Of a stretch of DNA of 64,000 nt, positions 34,441-43,253 are shown one piece after another (positions within the stretch are counted from its first letter, which is position 1; each line of letters opens with the position of its first letter). The DNA lies in the NCBI GenBank assembly GCA_030523775.1, contig JAUNHW010000003.1, positions 124,001 to 188,000 on the forward strand, in the 5' to 3' direction. The DNA comes from Akkermansia sp. (lineage in GTDB: Bacteria > Verrucomicrobiota > Verrucomicrobiia > Verrucomicrobiales > Akkermansiaceae). The notes beneath the pieces are model-generated. The model was not told where the DNA came from and did not search any database. It saw only the letters and a list, made by a program, of their open reading frames with translations. The position numbers and the translations under genes are program-made.

Positions 34441-34446
34441 CATGTA

Positions 34447-34518
34447 AGCGGATGATGGGACTCGAACCCACGACATCAACCTTGGCAAGGTTGCGCTCTA
34501 CCACTGAGCTACATCCGC
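34447..34518 (-). tRNA. tRNA-Gly (anticodon GCC), downstream copy
   Basis: A 72-nt cloverleaf: acceptor GCGGATG/CATCCGC with discriminator T, D-arm AGCTCAGTGGTAGAGC, anticodon stem CAACC/GGTTG around TTGCCAA (GCC), and T-arm GGGTTCGAGTCCC. No CCA is encoded. It is identical in sequence to the second copy 19 bp away. Confidence 0.94.
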
Positions 34519-34537
34519 GCGGTGCTGTTTGCTGGAC

Positions 34538-34609
34538 AGCGGATGATGGGACTCGAACCCACGACATCAACCTTGGCAAGGTTGCGCTCTACCACTGAGC
34601 TACATCCGC
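34538..34609 (-). tRNA. tRNA-Gly (anticodon GCC), upstream copy
   Basis: Same 72-nt sequence as 34447-34518, so a recent tandem duplication or gene conversion. It is the first gene of the tRNA transcript from the promoter at 34645-34672. Confidence 0.94.
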
Positions 34610-34644
34610 GAAGCTGTCCGCTTCCCGAGGCGGGAAGCGGGCCC

Positions 34645-34672
34645 ATTATACGCACATCTGTTCTTATGGCAA
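34645..34672 (-). promoter_or_regulatory. Predicted promoter of the tRNA-Gly pair
   Basis: TTGCCA (34667-34672) and a perfect TATAAT (34645-34650) with a 16-bp spacer. A GC hairpin (GCTTCCCG/CGGGAAGC) lies between it and the tRNA. Confidence 0.7.
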
Positions 34673-34690
34673 GACTTTTTTTGCAAAAAC

Positions 34691-34719
34691 TTGCGTTGGG
34701 TGCGCAGAAATGCTAGAAT
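34691..34719 (+). promoter_or_regulatory. Predicted promoter of the lipoprotein-esterase unit
   Basis: TTGCGT (34691-34696) and TAGAAT (34714-34719) with a 17-bp spacer. The ATG at 34730 is 10 nt after the -10 box, so the leader would be about 4 nt. Confidence 0.55.
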
Positions 34720-34729
34720 ACGCACCGTT

Positions 34730-35524
34730 ATGAAGCCTTTGATGCATCTCGGACTCTTGGCGGCGGTTGCTCTGGTGTCGTGCCAGCAGAGCGTCCCCGA
34801 TTTCGACCCGCAGGCGAACGCGCGCGCGAGGTTGAAGGAGACGCACAAGCTGGGCCAGTACCTGGCGCTGCCGGGGCAGGCCGTGGTGAACACCAGGGAT
34901 ATGGATCCGGATGCGGCGTTCGAGCTCCAGGCGGCGGAGTACGCCCGCAACCGCCAGGCCGCAGCGCCGGGGGGTGATGCGGGATTCCAGCCGCCCGCCA
35001 TTGATCCCACGCCGGGTGCATCGGGGCAGGCCGCGCGTCCGCAGGTGAACATTCCCGATCCCGCGGCAGACGCCACTCCCCAAGCGCCGGAGCCGGTCCA
35101 CATTACCCCCGCTCCCGCCGCGCCGCCTGCACAGCTTCCGCCCGTGGAGACCAAGCCCACGGTGAATCTGCCGCCCGCGCACCCCACGGGCCAGCTGGAC
35201 TACACGGTGTCCATCTCCAACAAGACATCCGGCCAGCTCTTCGTTGAGGCGCAGGACTCCGCCGGCACCATCTATCCCTGCGGTCCCATGAGCCCCAACA
35301 AGACCTGGAACACGCCCATGACCAAGGCGGACCCCATCAAGTGGCCGATAGTGGTGGTGGTGCGCGACCCTGACCAGCCGGGTGCGCCGGAGATACGCCG
35401 CTACCGCGTGAACACGCCGGTGGACTACACCAACCGCACGCTCAACATCTCCATTGTGCCGGGCGGCAAGTACGAGGTGCGCCTGGACGGCCAGCTCTTC
35501 TACGTTTCACCCGTGGAATCCTGA
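34730..35524 (+). CDS. Proline-rich lipoprotein of unknown function
   Basis: 264 residues. The signal peptide ends in a lipobox (VALVSC, Cys near residue 18), so it is a predicted lipoprotein. Residues ~55-150 are low-complexity and rich in Pro and Ala, like a wall-spanning linker. The last ~110 residues form a beta-rich domain (YTVSISNKTSGQLFVEAQD, TLNISIVPGGKYEVRLDG). No family is recognised. It lies 6 bp before the sialate esterase gene and may help anchor or display glycan-degrading enzymes; this is only inferred from position. Confidence 0.7.
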   Translation: MKPLMHLGLLAAVALVSCQQSVPDFDPQANARARLKETHKLGQYLALPGQAVVNTRDMDPDAAFELQAAEYARNRQAAAPGGDAGFQPPAIDPTPGASGQAARPQVNIPDPAADATPQAPEPVHITPAPAAPPAQLPPVETKPTVNLPPAHPTGQLDYTVSISNKTSGQLFVEAQDSAGTIYPCGPMSPNKTWNTPMTKADPIKWPIVVVVRDPDQPGAPEIRRYRVNTPVDYTNRTLNISIVPGGKYEVRLDGQLFYVSPVES

Positions 35525-35530
35525 CGTGCC

Positions 35531-37033
35531 ATGGCGCGCGCTCTTTTCCTTTTCCTGTTTGGCCTGCTGTCCTGCGCGGCCACGGCGGAGCTGACGCTGG
35601 ATCCCATATACGCAGACCACATGGTGCTGCAGCAGGGCAAGCCGCTCATTGTCTCCGGCACCACGGACCGCGTGGACCGCGATATCACGGTCATCTTCAA
35701 CGGCAAGCGCGCCAAGGCATTCATCCACAAGAACCGCTGGCGGGCGGAGCTGCCGCCCATGCCCGCATCCGCCCGCGGGCGCGATCTCACCGTGCAGCAG
35801 GGCGCGGAGAGCGTGAAAATCAAGGATGTGCTGCTGGGCGAGGTCTGGATTGCCGCCGGGCAGTCCAACATGCTTTTCCGCGTGGATGAAACGGACAACG
35901 CCAAGGATATCATGGCGAACGCGGAGAACCCGCTGCTGCGCCTGCGCCACAGCGAACCGCGCCCGTACATGGGCGACAAGCCGTTCCCGGAGAGCGAGCT
36001 GAAGCTGCTGGAGGAGGGGCGCATGTTCCAGGGGCAGTGGGCGGTGTGCACGCCGCAGAGCGTGCCGCGCATGTCTGCCGTGGGCTACCTTTTCGCCAGC
36101 CGCCTGCAGAAGGCGCTCGGCGTGCCCGTGGGCATCATCGATGCCGCGCTGGGCGGCTCCGAGATGATTTGCTGGGTGCCGGAGAAAAAGCTGAGGCAGG
36201 AGTACGCGCAGGTGCTGGATTCCTCTTGGCGCGACAGCCCGTTCATCACGGATTGGCACCGGCAGTGCGTGGTGGGCAACCTGGGGGAGAACCACCTGGC
36301 CAACGCGCACCCCTTCCAGCCCGGCTACCTTTTCCGCACCGGGGTGGAGCCCCACCTCAAGATGAACGTGGCGGGCGTCATCTGGTACCAGGGTGAGGCG
36401 GATGCGGAAATACCGGATGCCGCGCAGTCCCGCAAGCTGCTCACCGATCTCATCGATGGCTGGCGGGATGCCTCCGCCTCCCCGCGGGAGAAGCTGCCGT
36501 TCCTCATGGTGCAACTGCCGCGCATCAACGACAACTCCAAGCTGCGCGCCTTCTGGCCGGAATTCCGCGAGCTCCAGGCCAGCGTGGCCGCAGAGATGCA
36601 GAACGTGGCCTGCATCTGCACCATCGACCTGGGCACCACCAACAAGAACGTGCACCCGCCCCACAAGGACGAGGTGGCCGACCGCCTGGCCAACCGCGCC
36701 CTGGCGGATGTCTACGGCAAGCGCATTCCCGCGCGCAGCCCGGAATTCCTGAAGGCCCGGCTGGATGAGGAGGTGGTCCATATCTCCTTCTCCCACGCGG
36801 ACGGCCTGCACACTGCAGACAAGCAACCCGTGCGCGGGTTCGAGCTCGCCGGGGAGGACGGGCAGTTCTCCCCCGCCACCGCCACCATTGTGAAGGGCAG
36901 GGGAATCAAGCTCACCGCAGACTTTGTGGACGAGCCCGTGGAGGTGCGCTACTGCTGGGGAACCTTTGCGGAGCCCAACCTGCAGAACGCCGCCAAGCTC
37001 CCGCTCATGCCCTTCCGCGCCAGGCTGAAGTGA
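35531..37033 (+). CDS. Sialate O-acetylesterase (SGNH/GDSL-type)
   Basis: 500-residue secreted esterase that removes O-acetyl groups from sialic acids, exposing mucin glycans to further cleavage. A clear signal peptide (LFLFLFGLLSCAATA) starts the protein. The catalytic serine is in IAAGQSNM near residue 114, a second block is VIWYQGEADA near 285, and the catalytic His is in NVHPPHKDEVADRLANRA near 378. Domain order matches SIAE proteins. It precedes a GH20 hexosaminidase in the same direction, which fits mucin degradation. Confidence 0.88.
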   Translation: MARALFLFLFGLLSCAATAELTLDPIYADHMVLQQGKPLIVSGTTDRVDRDITVIFNGKRAKAFIHKNRWRAELPPMPASARGRDLTVQQGAESVKIKDVLLGEVWIAAGQSNMLFRVDETDNAKDIMANAENPLLRLRHSEPRPYMGDKPFPESELKLLEEGRMFQGQWAVCTPQSVPRMSAVGYLFASRLQKALGVPVGIIDAALGGSEMICWVPEKKLRQEYAQVLDSSWRDSPFITDWHRQCVVGNLGENHLANAHPFQPGYLFRTGVEPHLKMNVAGVIWYQGEADAEIPDAAQSRKLLTDLIDGWRDASASPREKLPFLMVQLPRINDNSKLRAFWPEFRELQASVAAEMQNVACICTIDLGTTNKNVHPPHKDEVADRLANRALADVYGKRIPARSPEFLKARLDEEVVHISFSHADGLHTADKQPVRGFELAGEDGQFSPATATIVKGRGIKLTADFVDEPVEVRYCWGTFAEPNLQNAAKLPLMPFRARLK

Positions 37034-37045
37034 TTGCCTTTTCGC

Positions 37046-37074
37046 TTGTAACGGCGGGGCGATTGTGGTAATGT
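37046..37074 (+). promoter_or_regulatory. Predicted promoter of the GH20 gene
   Basis: TTGTAA (37046-37051) and TAATGT (37069-37074) with a 17-bp spacer. The ATG at 37084 follows after 9 nt, so the leader would be about 3 nt. Confidence 0.45.
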
Positions 37075-37083
37075 TGCCACGAT

Positions 37084-39330
37084 ATGAGGATTTCAACACT
37101 TATCATGATGACAGCATTGACGGCAGGGCCCCTGGTGGCCGGAACGCTGAAGGAGGATGCGGATTCCATGAACGTGCCCGAGCGTCTGCAGCCCGGCGTG
37201 AGGAAGCTGGAGCTGCCCAAGGTGCAGGGCGCCACGGTGTCCATTCTCGGCGCGGACTACGAACAGATTATCGATAGAAACGGCAAGGTGGCGAAGGTGC
37301 TCCAGGATACTCCCGTGCGCGTGAGCTTTGAGCTGAAGCGCGGGGACGAGAAGGCCGTGAGCAAGGACTACATTGTCACGGTTTGCGCCAAGGGACCCGC
37401 CACACAGGGCGCCAACCCCAAGCCCAATGTCATTCCGGAGATCCTGCAGTGGCACGGCCATACCGGCACGCGCACCGTCGACCCGAGCCTCCACATCGGC
37501 AAGGGCGTGGAGGGGCTGGATGCACAGGCCCTCCTGAAGGATTTTGCCGAGGTGACGGGCGGCGAGTGGAAGCTTGACCCGCAGGACCGCGCCAGCGGCG
37601 TCCGCCTGCGCGTGCACAAGCTGCCGGAGCTGGGCGACGAGGGATACCGCATGAGCATCGGCGAGAAGGGCGTGAACATAGACGCCAACACGGCCAAGGG
37701 GCTGTACTGGGGCACGCGCACGCTGCTGCAGATGCTGCGCCAGAGCCCGCAACTGCCCTGCGGCACGGCGGTGGATATTCCCCGCTACAAGCTGCGCGGC
37801 TTCATCCTGGATGTGGGCCGCCTGCCCGTGCCCTACCAGTACCTCAAGGATGTGGTGGACACCATGGCCTGGTACAAGCTCAACGATTTCCACATTCACC
37901 TCAACGACAACTTCATCTTCCTGGAGGACTACGCCAAGGCCCAGAAGGACGGCTTCAAGGAGGCCTACACAGGCTTCCGCATGGAGTCCGACGTGAAGGG
38001 CCCGGACGGTGCGCCGCTCACCTCGCCGGATGTCTCCTACACCAAGAAGCAGTTCCGCGAGCTCATCGACTACGCACGCCAGCGCGGCGTGAACATCGTG
38101 CCGGAGTTCGACGCCCCCGCGCACGCCCTTTCCTTCACCCGCGTGCGCCCGGACCTGCGCCTCATGAACAACAACCCCCGCAGCGCGGAGGAGCTGGATG
38201 CCGCCAAGCCGGAATCCGCACAGTTCATCGGTCAGGTGTGGGACGAGTACCTGCTGAAGAACGAGAAGCTGGGCCGCCCCGTGTTCGATGGCTGCGTGGT
38301 GCACATCGGCGCGGACGAGTTCAAGGGCGACAGCGAGGACTACCGCAAGTTCACGGATGCCGTGCTCAAGCACATTCAGGACCGCGGCTACACCCCGCGC
38401 CTCTGGGGCAGCCTCTCCATCAAGAAGGGCAACACCCCCGTGCGCGCCAAGGGTGTGCAGATCAACCTCTGGAACCGCCAGTGGTACCAGCCGGAGGAGG
38501 CCATCGCCGCCGGGTTCGACATCATCAACTCCATGGATGTCCACCTCTACATCGTGCCCTTTGCGGACTACTACCGCATGGACCGCAACCACCCGTGGAT
38601 GTACGACCACTTTGTGCCGCACAACCTCAGCGGCGTGAATGTGCCCGCCGGCCACCCGCAGCTGCTCGGTGCCGCCTTCGCCGTGTGGAACGACATGATT
38701 GACCTCAAGTACCGCGGCTACGGCAGCGTGGATATCTGGAACACCATCTACGATTCCGCCAACGTGATGAGCCAGAAGTTCTGGGGCAAGGAGGACGCTC
38801 CCCGCTCTTACCAGGACCATGTGGCGCTCGCTAGGCAGATTGGCGGCGCACCCGGCTGCAACCCGCTCCACGCCACGGACAAGCCCGTGACCTGCGAGGA
38901 CGCGGATGCCGCCGCCTGCCTCAAGAAGCTCGGCACGCCCGCCGTCGGCCCCAACTACCATGTCACCATGGATGTGCAGCTGGACCAGGCCGCGCCCGGT
39001 CAGGAGCAGGTGCTGCTGGAAGGCCCCACCGGCAAGCTCTTCGCCGCCATGAAAGACGGAACGGTCGGCTTCCGCCGTGACGACTCCGTGGAGTTCTCCT
39101 TCGGCTACACCCTGCCCGCGGGGCAGAAGGTGCAGCTGGAACTCGTCGGCAAGCCGGAATCCACCCAGCTCCTCGTCAACGGCCAGCCTGCCGGAAAGCC
39201 CGTGGTTACGCGCACTCATGACGAGAAGGCGGAGCCCATCTCCACCTTCATCCTGCCCACCGAGAAGCTCGGCAGCTTCCAGGGCAGCATCTCCAAGCTC
39301 AAGGTGGAGCGCTCCGCCCCGCAGAAGTGA
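37084..39330 (+). CDS. GH20 beta-N-acetylhexosaminidase
   Basis: 748-residue secreted exo-glycosidase releasing terminal GlcNAc or GalNAc from glycans such as mucin. The signal peptide is MRISTLIMMTALTAGPLVAG. A GH20b-type domain is at ~110-235 and the TIM-barrel catalytic domain at ~235-580. RGFILDVGR opens the barrel and VHIGADEF near residue 406 carries the catalytic Asp-Glu pair. The last ~110 residues are a beta-rich module, possibly carbohydrate-binding. The next gene starts on the A of its TGA stop. Confidence 0.93.
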   Translation: MRISTLIMMTALTAGPLVAGTLKEDADSMNVPERLQPGVRKLELPKVQGATVSILGADYEQIIDRNGKVAKVLQDTPVRVSFELKRGDEKAVSKDYIVTVCAKGPATQGANPKPNVIPEILQWHGHTGTRTVDPSLHIGKGVEGLDAQALLKDFAEVTGGEWKLDPQDRASGVRLRVHKLPELGDEGYRMSIGEKGVNIDANTAKGLYWGTRTLLQMLRQSPQLPCGTAVDIPRYKLRGFILDVGRLPVPYQYLKDVVDTMAWYKLNDFHIHLNDNFIFLEDYAKAQKDGFKEAYTGFRMESDVKGPDGAPLTSPDVSYTKKQFRELIDYARQRGVNIVPEFDAPAHALSFTRVRPDLRLMNNNPRSAEELDAAKPESAQFIGQVWDEYLLKNEKLGRPVFDGCVVHIGADEFKGDSEDYRKFTDAVLKHIQDRGYTPRLWGSLSIKKGNTPVRAKGVQINLWNRQWYQPEEAIAAGFDIINSMDVHLYIVPFADYYRMDRNHPWMYDHFVPHNLSGVNVPAGHPQLLGAAFAVWNDMIDLKYRGYGSVDIWNTIYDSANVMSQKFWGKEDAPRSYQDHVALARQIGGAPGCNPLHATDKPVTCEDADAAACLKKLGTPAVGPNYHVTMDVQLDQAAPGQEQVLLEGPTGKLFAAMKDGTVGFRRDDSVEFSFGYTLPAGQKVQLELVGKPESTQLLVNGQPAGKPVVTRTHDEKAEPISTFILPTEKLGSFQGSISKLKVERSAPQK

Positions 39331-39908
39331 TGACGGACGACGCCAACAGCTCCCTCCCGCCCGTCCCCGGGGACGGACGGGGGGTCTTGCCCCTGTGGGG
39401 TGAGGCCCTGCTGTACATCGGCGTGCTGCTCCTGTGTCTCGGTTTGGGGCTGCTCTGTCTGCCCCACACGTATCTGCACGACACCGTCCATGCCGCCACT
39501 CCCGTGGGCGCGGTGATGATGGCGGCCTTCTTCTTCGGCGTTCCGCTGGTGACGTCGCTGGCTTATCTCTATTTCCTGCCGGGGCGCTCCACCGCGTTTC
39601 TGTTGTGCATTGGCGTGCTGGTTGTCGCCAGCTACGCCCTGGGCTTTCTCATCTACCCGTGCGAAGCGAACGGACTGCTGGATTTGGGCGGGGATGCCTA
39701 CGCCGGGATGCTTTTTCTCCCGTTCATGCACCAGTTGTTCTTCGCCGTTCCGTCACTGGTGCTCACCCTGCTTCTCACCTGCAGGCTTTCCCCCGCACGC
39801 ATGCCCGCTGTCAACTCCTTTGCCGCCCGCGCCATCCGCGCCACCGGCTTTCTTTTCATTATCTCCCTGGCCGTCTCCGGCGTGTGTACGTGGGTGTGCG
39901 CGGCGTAG
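39330..39908 (+). CDS. Polytopic membrane protein of unknown function
   Basis: 192 residues with about five hydrophobic segments (near residues 25-45, 60-80, 88-108, 125-150 and 168-188) and a short Pro-rich cytoplasmic N terminus. The ATG shares one base with the GH20 stop (TGATG), so translation is probably coupled to GH20. No motif identifies a family. A role linked to the hexosaminidase can only be guessed from position. Confidence 0.65.
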   Translation: MTDDANSSLPPVPGDGRGVLPLWGEALLYIGVLLLCLGLGLLCLPHTYLHDTVHAATPVGAVMMAAFFFGVPLVTSLAYLYFLPGRSTAFLLCIGVLVVASYALGFLIYPCEANGLLDLGGDAYAGMLFLPFMHQLFFAVPSLVLTLLLTCRLSPARMPAVNSFAARAIRATGFLFIISLAVSGVCTWVCAA

Positions 39909-39918
39909 TCCCAAATCG

Positions 39919-41013
39919 TCAATTGTAAATCCGCAGATGTCCATCCAGCATGTCCTCTCGCCTGTAGGGCGCGGGCACGGGAGAGAGGGGGGCGGGAGCG
40001 TGGCCGTACCATTCGGTGAGCAGGGCGGCCATGGCGGCGGTGTCTCCCGCGGGCACCTTCCCCTGGGGCAGGAAGACATCCAGCTGCTCGCCCACGCCGC
40101 CGTGCTCGTAGCCCGCCACGGGGCGGCCCAGGGCCAGGGCATCCAGCGTGGTCTTGCCGAAAGATTCCGGGATGAGGGTGAGCGAGAGGGTGACATCGCA
40201 CGCGCAGAGCACATCCCGCAGGTCGCGGCGGTGGCCGGTCCAAGTGACGGCATCCGCGAGCCCTGCAATCTCGAAGGCATGCTGCAGCTCAGCGCGGTAA
40301 GCCTCCTTGCCTTTCTTGGTTTCCCCCACAATCACGGCGTGGGCGGGAATGCCGTTGGCGCGCAGGGTTTGGAGCAGGGGGATGAGGTGCGCGGCGCCCT
40401 TGATGCGGGTGATGCGCCCCGGCAGGCAGAGCGTGTACTTGCCCTGCAGCTCCGGGAAATCCGCGCGCCACTTCTCCCACCACTCCGGCGTGGGTTTGTA
40501 GCCCGCGTAGTTCTGCGTGGTGTCCACGGAGTTGGGCACCACGAACACCTTCTCCTCCGGCGTGGAGGGGTAGTTTTCCAAGATGTGCCGCTTCATGCAC
40601 TCGGAAACCGCAATCACGCGGTCGCCCTTAGCCATGACCCCGGAGTAGAAGTTCACGGAGTGGAACCCGTGGAAGGTGGTGACCACCCGCGGGCGGGCGG
40701 CCTTGTCCACCAGCTTGGCGGCCAGCAGACCCACCCAGGCGGGCACGCGCGAGTGCAGGTGCAGCACATCCGGGCGCTCACGGCGTATCAGGGCCGCCAT
40801 GCGCGGCACCATGCGGAAGGTGAGCAGGCTCTTGCGGCCTATGGGCAGGGTGATGTGCCGTGCGCCGGCCGCCTCCACGGCCTCCACCATGGGGCCGCCC
40901 TCCGATACCACCACCGTTTCCACCCCGCGCGCGCAGAGACCCTGGCAGAGCTCCAGCACAACTTGTTCCACCCCGCCGGATTGCAGGGAGGGCAGCAGGT
41001 GCATCACTTTCAT
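39919..41013 (-). CDS. Family 4 glycosyltransferase
   Basis: 364 residues with the GT-B fold of GT4 enzymes. The glycine-rich N terminus HLLPSLQSGGVEQVVLEL fits the acceptor side, and PESFGKTTLDALALGRPV near residue 275 is the ExxxxxxxE donor-binding motif. It probably builds lipopolysaccharide or another envelope glycan. The ATG at 41013 overlaps the upstream ELM1-like gene by 4 bp. The last codons (RIYN-stop) are encoded by a copy of the ATTTACAATTGAC repeat word, so the C terminus has been shaped by repeat DNA. Confidence 0.85.
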   Translation of the reverse strand: MKVMHLLPSLQSGGVEQVVLELCQGLCARGVETVVVSEGGPMVEAVEAAGARHITLPIGRKSLLTFRMVPRMAALIRRERPDVLHLHSRVPAWVGLLAAKLVDKAARPRVVTTFHGFHSVNFYSGVMAKGDRVIAVSECMKRHILENYPSTPEEKVFVVPNSVDTTQNYAGYKPTPEWWEKWRADFPELQGKYTLCLPGRITRIKGAAHLIPLLQTLRANGIPAHAVIVGETKKGKEAYRAELQHAFEIAGLADAVTWTGHRRDLRDVLCACDVTLSLTLIPESFGKTTLDALALGRPVAGYEHGGVGEQLDVFLPQGKVPAGDTAAMAALLTEWYGHAPAPLSPVPAPYRREDMLDGHLRIYN

Positions 41014-41954
41014 GGCAACAGGCGGGGGAAGCGTTCCAGTATGTAGTCCGCCGCGCGCGCGGCCTCGTTGATGACACAGGCTTGCGTGGGCAGGGAATGC
41101 GTTTTCGCCCATTCCGTGAAGGTGTGCACAAGCCCGTCTTTCACCAGCATGTTCAGGCCGCGCTCCACGCGGGAAACGCGCCGCTTGCCGCGCTGCGTGG
41201 CGGATGCCATTTCCAGGATGCCCACGGGGGCTCCGCTGGAAAGGGCCTCGTACACCATGGAGACGCTGTCCTGGGTCACCCACACCTCGCTTGCGCGTGA
41301 GAGGTGCAGCGGTACCCAGTCTGCAGAGGTTTCCTCCACCGGCACGGCGTGGATGCTGGGGCACGCCGCCTGCAGGTCTTGGAGGAAGTCCGGCGGCGTA
41401 CGGCGGGAGGTGGTGAGCACCATGGGCGTGTTGCTGTGGCGCACAATGTTGGCCAGTTGGGTGAGCAGCAGCTCCGCATCCCAGGAAAAGCCCTTGCTGG
41501 GACCGCCCACCAGGATGAGCGTCTCCGTCTTGGGGATGTCCGGGCGGGGGTGGATGCAGTTGATGGCTCCGTTGGTGCAGAAAGTTTTGGGCCCGGGCTC
41601 GCGGTTCTCCGGCACATCATGCCGCGGCATGATGCACAGGTCGAACAGGCGCAGCGGCAGGCTGGGGCGCATGCACACCATGCACAGGCAGCCCTTGCTG
41701 CGCGCCAGCCCCAGCGCCGCCAGGTGTGTGGAATGCCCCGCGCACAGCACCAGGTCCGGCCGCGGCAGATCCGCCAAATCCTTGCCCTCGTAGAGCAGCT
41801 TGGCGAAAAATCCCTTGTGGGTGATATCCACCTCGTGCACGCTGTGCGCCGCATCCGGGCGCAATTTGCGGGCGCGCTCCAGCAGGGCGCCCGCCAGCCC
41901 CCGCGTTTGGGAGAGGTGGCCCTTCTTGCCGTCGCTGACAATGTAGATGACCAT
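41010..41954 (-). CDS. ELM1/YdjI-like family protein (mitochondrial fission ELM1 type)
   Basis: 314 residues resembling bacterial ELM1-family proteins (DUF1022-like), which have a GT-B-like fold and are often found in envelope glycan clusters. The N terminus IYIVSDGKKGHLSQTRGLA matches the family's GxxGHxxQ pattern. A second block, VLTTSRRTPPDFLQDL, is followed by WVTQDSVSMVYEALSSGAPVG, which is also conserved in the family. The biochemical role is not established. It overlaps the GT4 gene and follows the pyr operon by 9 bp, so they may be cotranscribed. Confidence 0.7.
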   Translation of the reverse strand: MVIYIVSDGKKGHLSQTRGLAGALLERARKLRPDAAHSVHEVDITHKGFFAKLLYEGKDLADLPRPDLVLCAGHSTHLAALGLARSKGCLCMVCMRPSLPLRLFDLCIMPRHDVPENREPGPKTFCTNGAINCIHPRPDIPKTETLILVGGPSKGFSWDAELLLTQLANIVRHSNTPMVLTTSRRTPPDFLQDLQAACPSIHAVPVEETSADWVPLHLSRASEVWVTQDSVSMVYEALSSGAPVGILEMASATQRGKRRVSRVERGLNMLVKDGLVHTFTEWAKTHSLPTQACVINEAARAADYILERFPRLLP

Positions 41955-41963
41955 GTGCCGCGC

Positions 41964-43253
41964 CTATTGCAGGGGAAGGTTGACACTGCCGCAGAGCTCC
42001 GTGCCGATGAACGGGGAGTTGGCCGTGCCGCATGCCAGGTTCTCCGCCCGCACGGTGCTGCGCGCCGCCGGGTCGAACAGCATGAGCGGCGCCACGCGCG
42101 GCTCGTCGTACTCGTCCACGGGCTGCACGATGCCGCAGGGGGCCGTGCTGCACGCGCGCACCAGCTCTGCCCAAGTGAGCAGCCCCGGTTTCACCAGGTG
42201 CGTGTAGAGGGCGGGCAGGTAGTGGTCCAGCACCGCCATGCCCTGCGGGGCGGTGATGAAGTCCTGCTTCTTGGCAAAGGGGATGCAGGGCGTGTGGTCG
42301 CTCACGATGCAGTCGATGGTGCCGTCCTTCACGGCGGCTATGAGCGCCTCGCAGTCGCTGCGTTCGCGCAGGGGGGGCAGGGTCTTGTAATTCGTGTCGT
42401 AGTTGCCCACGTCCTCGTGCGTGAAGAGCAGGTGGTGCAGGGCCACCTCTGCGGTCACGCGCTGTCCGGCGGCCTTGGCGCGGCGGATAATCTCCGCGCC
42501 CTCTGCGGTGCTCACGGTTTGGATGTGGATGCGCGCACCGGCGTCCGCCGCCAGGCGCAGCAGGGTCTCAATGCCGATTTCCTCTGCACAGGCGGGGGTG
42601 CCGTGCAGCCCCAGGCGGTAAGAGGTGGCGCCGGGGTGCATGCAGGTGTTGCGGGTGAGCTCCGGCACATCGCCGCGGATGGCGAGCACCATGTCCAGCT
42701 CCGCCACGTACTTCATCACGCGGTGCAGGGTGAGCAGGTTGGCCGGCACGTGCTCGGCATCGCTCAGGATGCGCACGCCGCGCGCGGCCAGGGTGTTGTA
42801 CGGGGCCTGCTGCTCGCCGCCCATGCCCTGGGTGATGCAGCCCGCCGCGTACATTTCCGCAGAGGAGCGCTGGTTCACGGCATCGCGGAAGCTGTCCAGG
42901 TTCGGCGCGCTGTCGAAACAGAAGCCGCGGGTGGGCATCACCAGCATGGCCCACACGCCGCCGTTGGTAGCGGCCTGGCCCGTGCGGTTCACGGATTCCC
43001 GCTTGCTGCGCCCCGCTATCTCCACCTTCGCGTGCATGTCGAACAGCGCCGGCAGAAGCAGCTTGCCCCCTGCATCAATGACCTGCGCGCCCGCCGGAAC
43101 GGAGATGCCGCCCGCGGGCTCGCAGCGTTCCACGCCGGTGAGCGTGATGCCGTCCAGCTGCGGGTGCTTCCCGCCCTCGCAGGTGGAGAGCGCCAGATCG
43201 TACTTCTTTCCGTCAATCGCCCAGGTGGCGTTTCTGATGATGGTCTCAGTCAT
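41964..43253 (-). CDS. Pseudo-dihydroorotase (PyrC'-like) partner of aspartate carbamoyltransferase
   Basis: 429-residue amidohydrolase of the dihydroorotase family with altered metal ligands. The first metal motif DxHxH is FDMHAKVE near residue 72 (second His replaced by Lys). The usual arginine of the HLREPG loop is gone. The HIxHVS histidine is Thr in HIQTVST. SDHTPC near residue 292 is retained. The order pyrR-pyrB-pyrC' with an 8-bp overlap matches Pseudomonas, where an inactive PyrC' is needed for assembly of the ATCase complex. An active dihydroorotase would then be encoded elsewhere. Confidence 0.8.
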   Translation of the reverse strand: MTETIIRNATWAIDGKKYDLALSTCEGGKHPQLDGITLTGVERCEPAGGISVPAGAQVIDAGGKLLLPALFDMHAKVEIAGRSKRESVNRTGQAATNGGVWAMLVMPTRGFCFDSAPNLDSFRDAVNQRSSAEMYAAGCITQGMGGEQQAPYNTLAARGVRILSDAEHVPANLLTLHRVMKYVAELDMVLAIRGDVPELTRNTCMHPGATSYRLGLHGTPACAEEIGIETLLRLAADAGARIHIQTVSTAEGAEIIRRAKAAGQRVTAEVALHHLLFTHEDVGNYDTNYKTLPPLRERSDCEALIAAVKDGTIDCIVSDHTPCIPFAKKQDFITAPQGMAVLDHYLPALYTHLVKPGLLTWAELVRACSTAPCGIVQPVDEYDEPRVAPLMLFDPAARSTVRAENLACGTANSPFIGTELCGSVNLPLQ

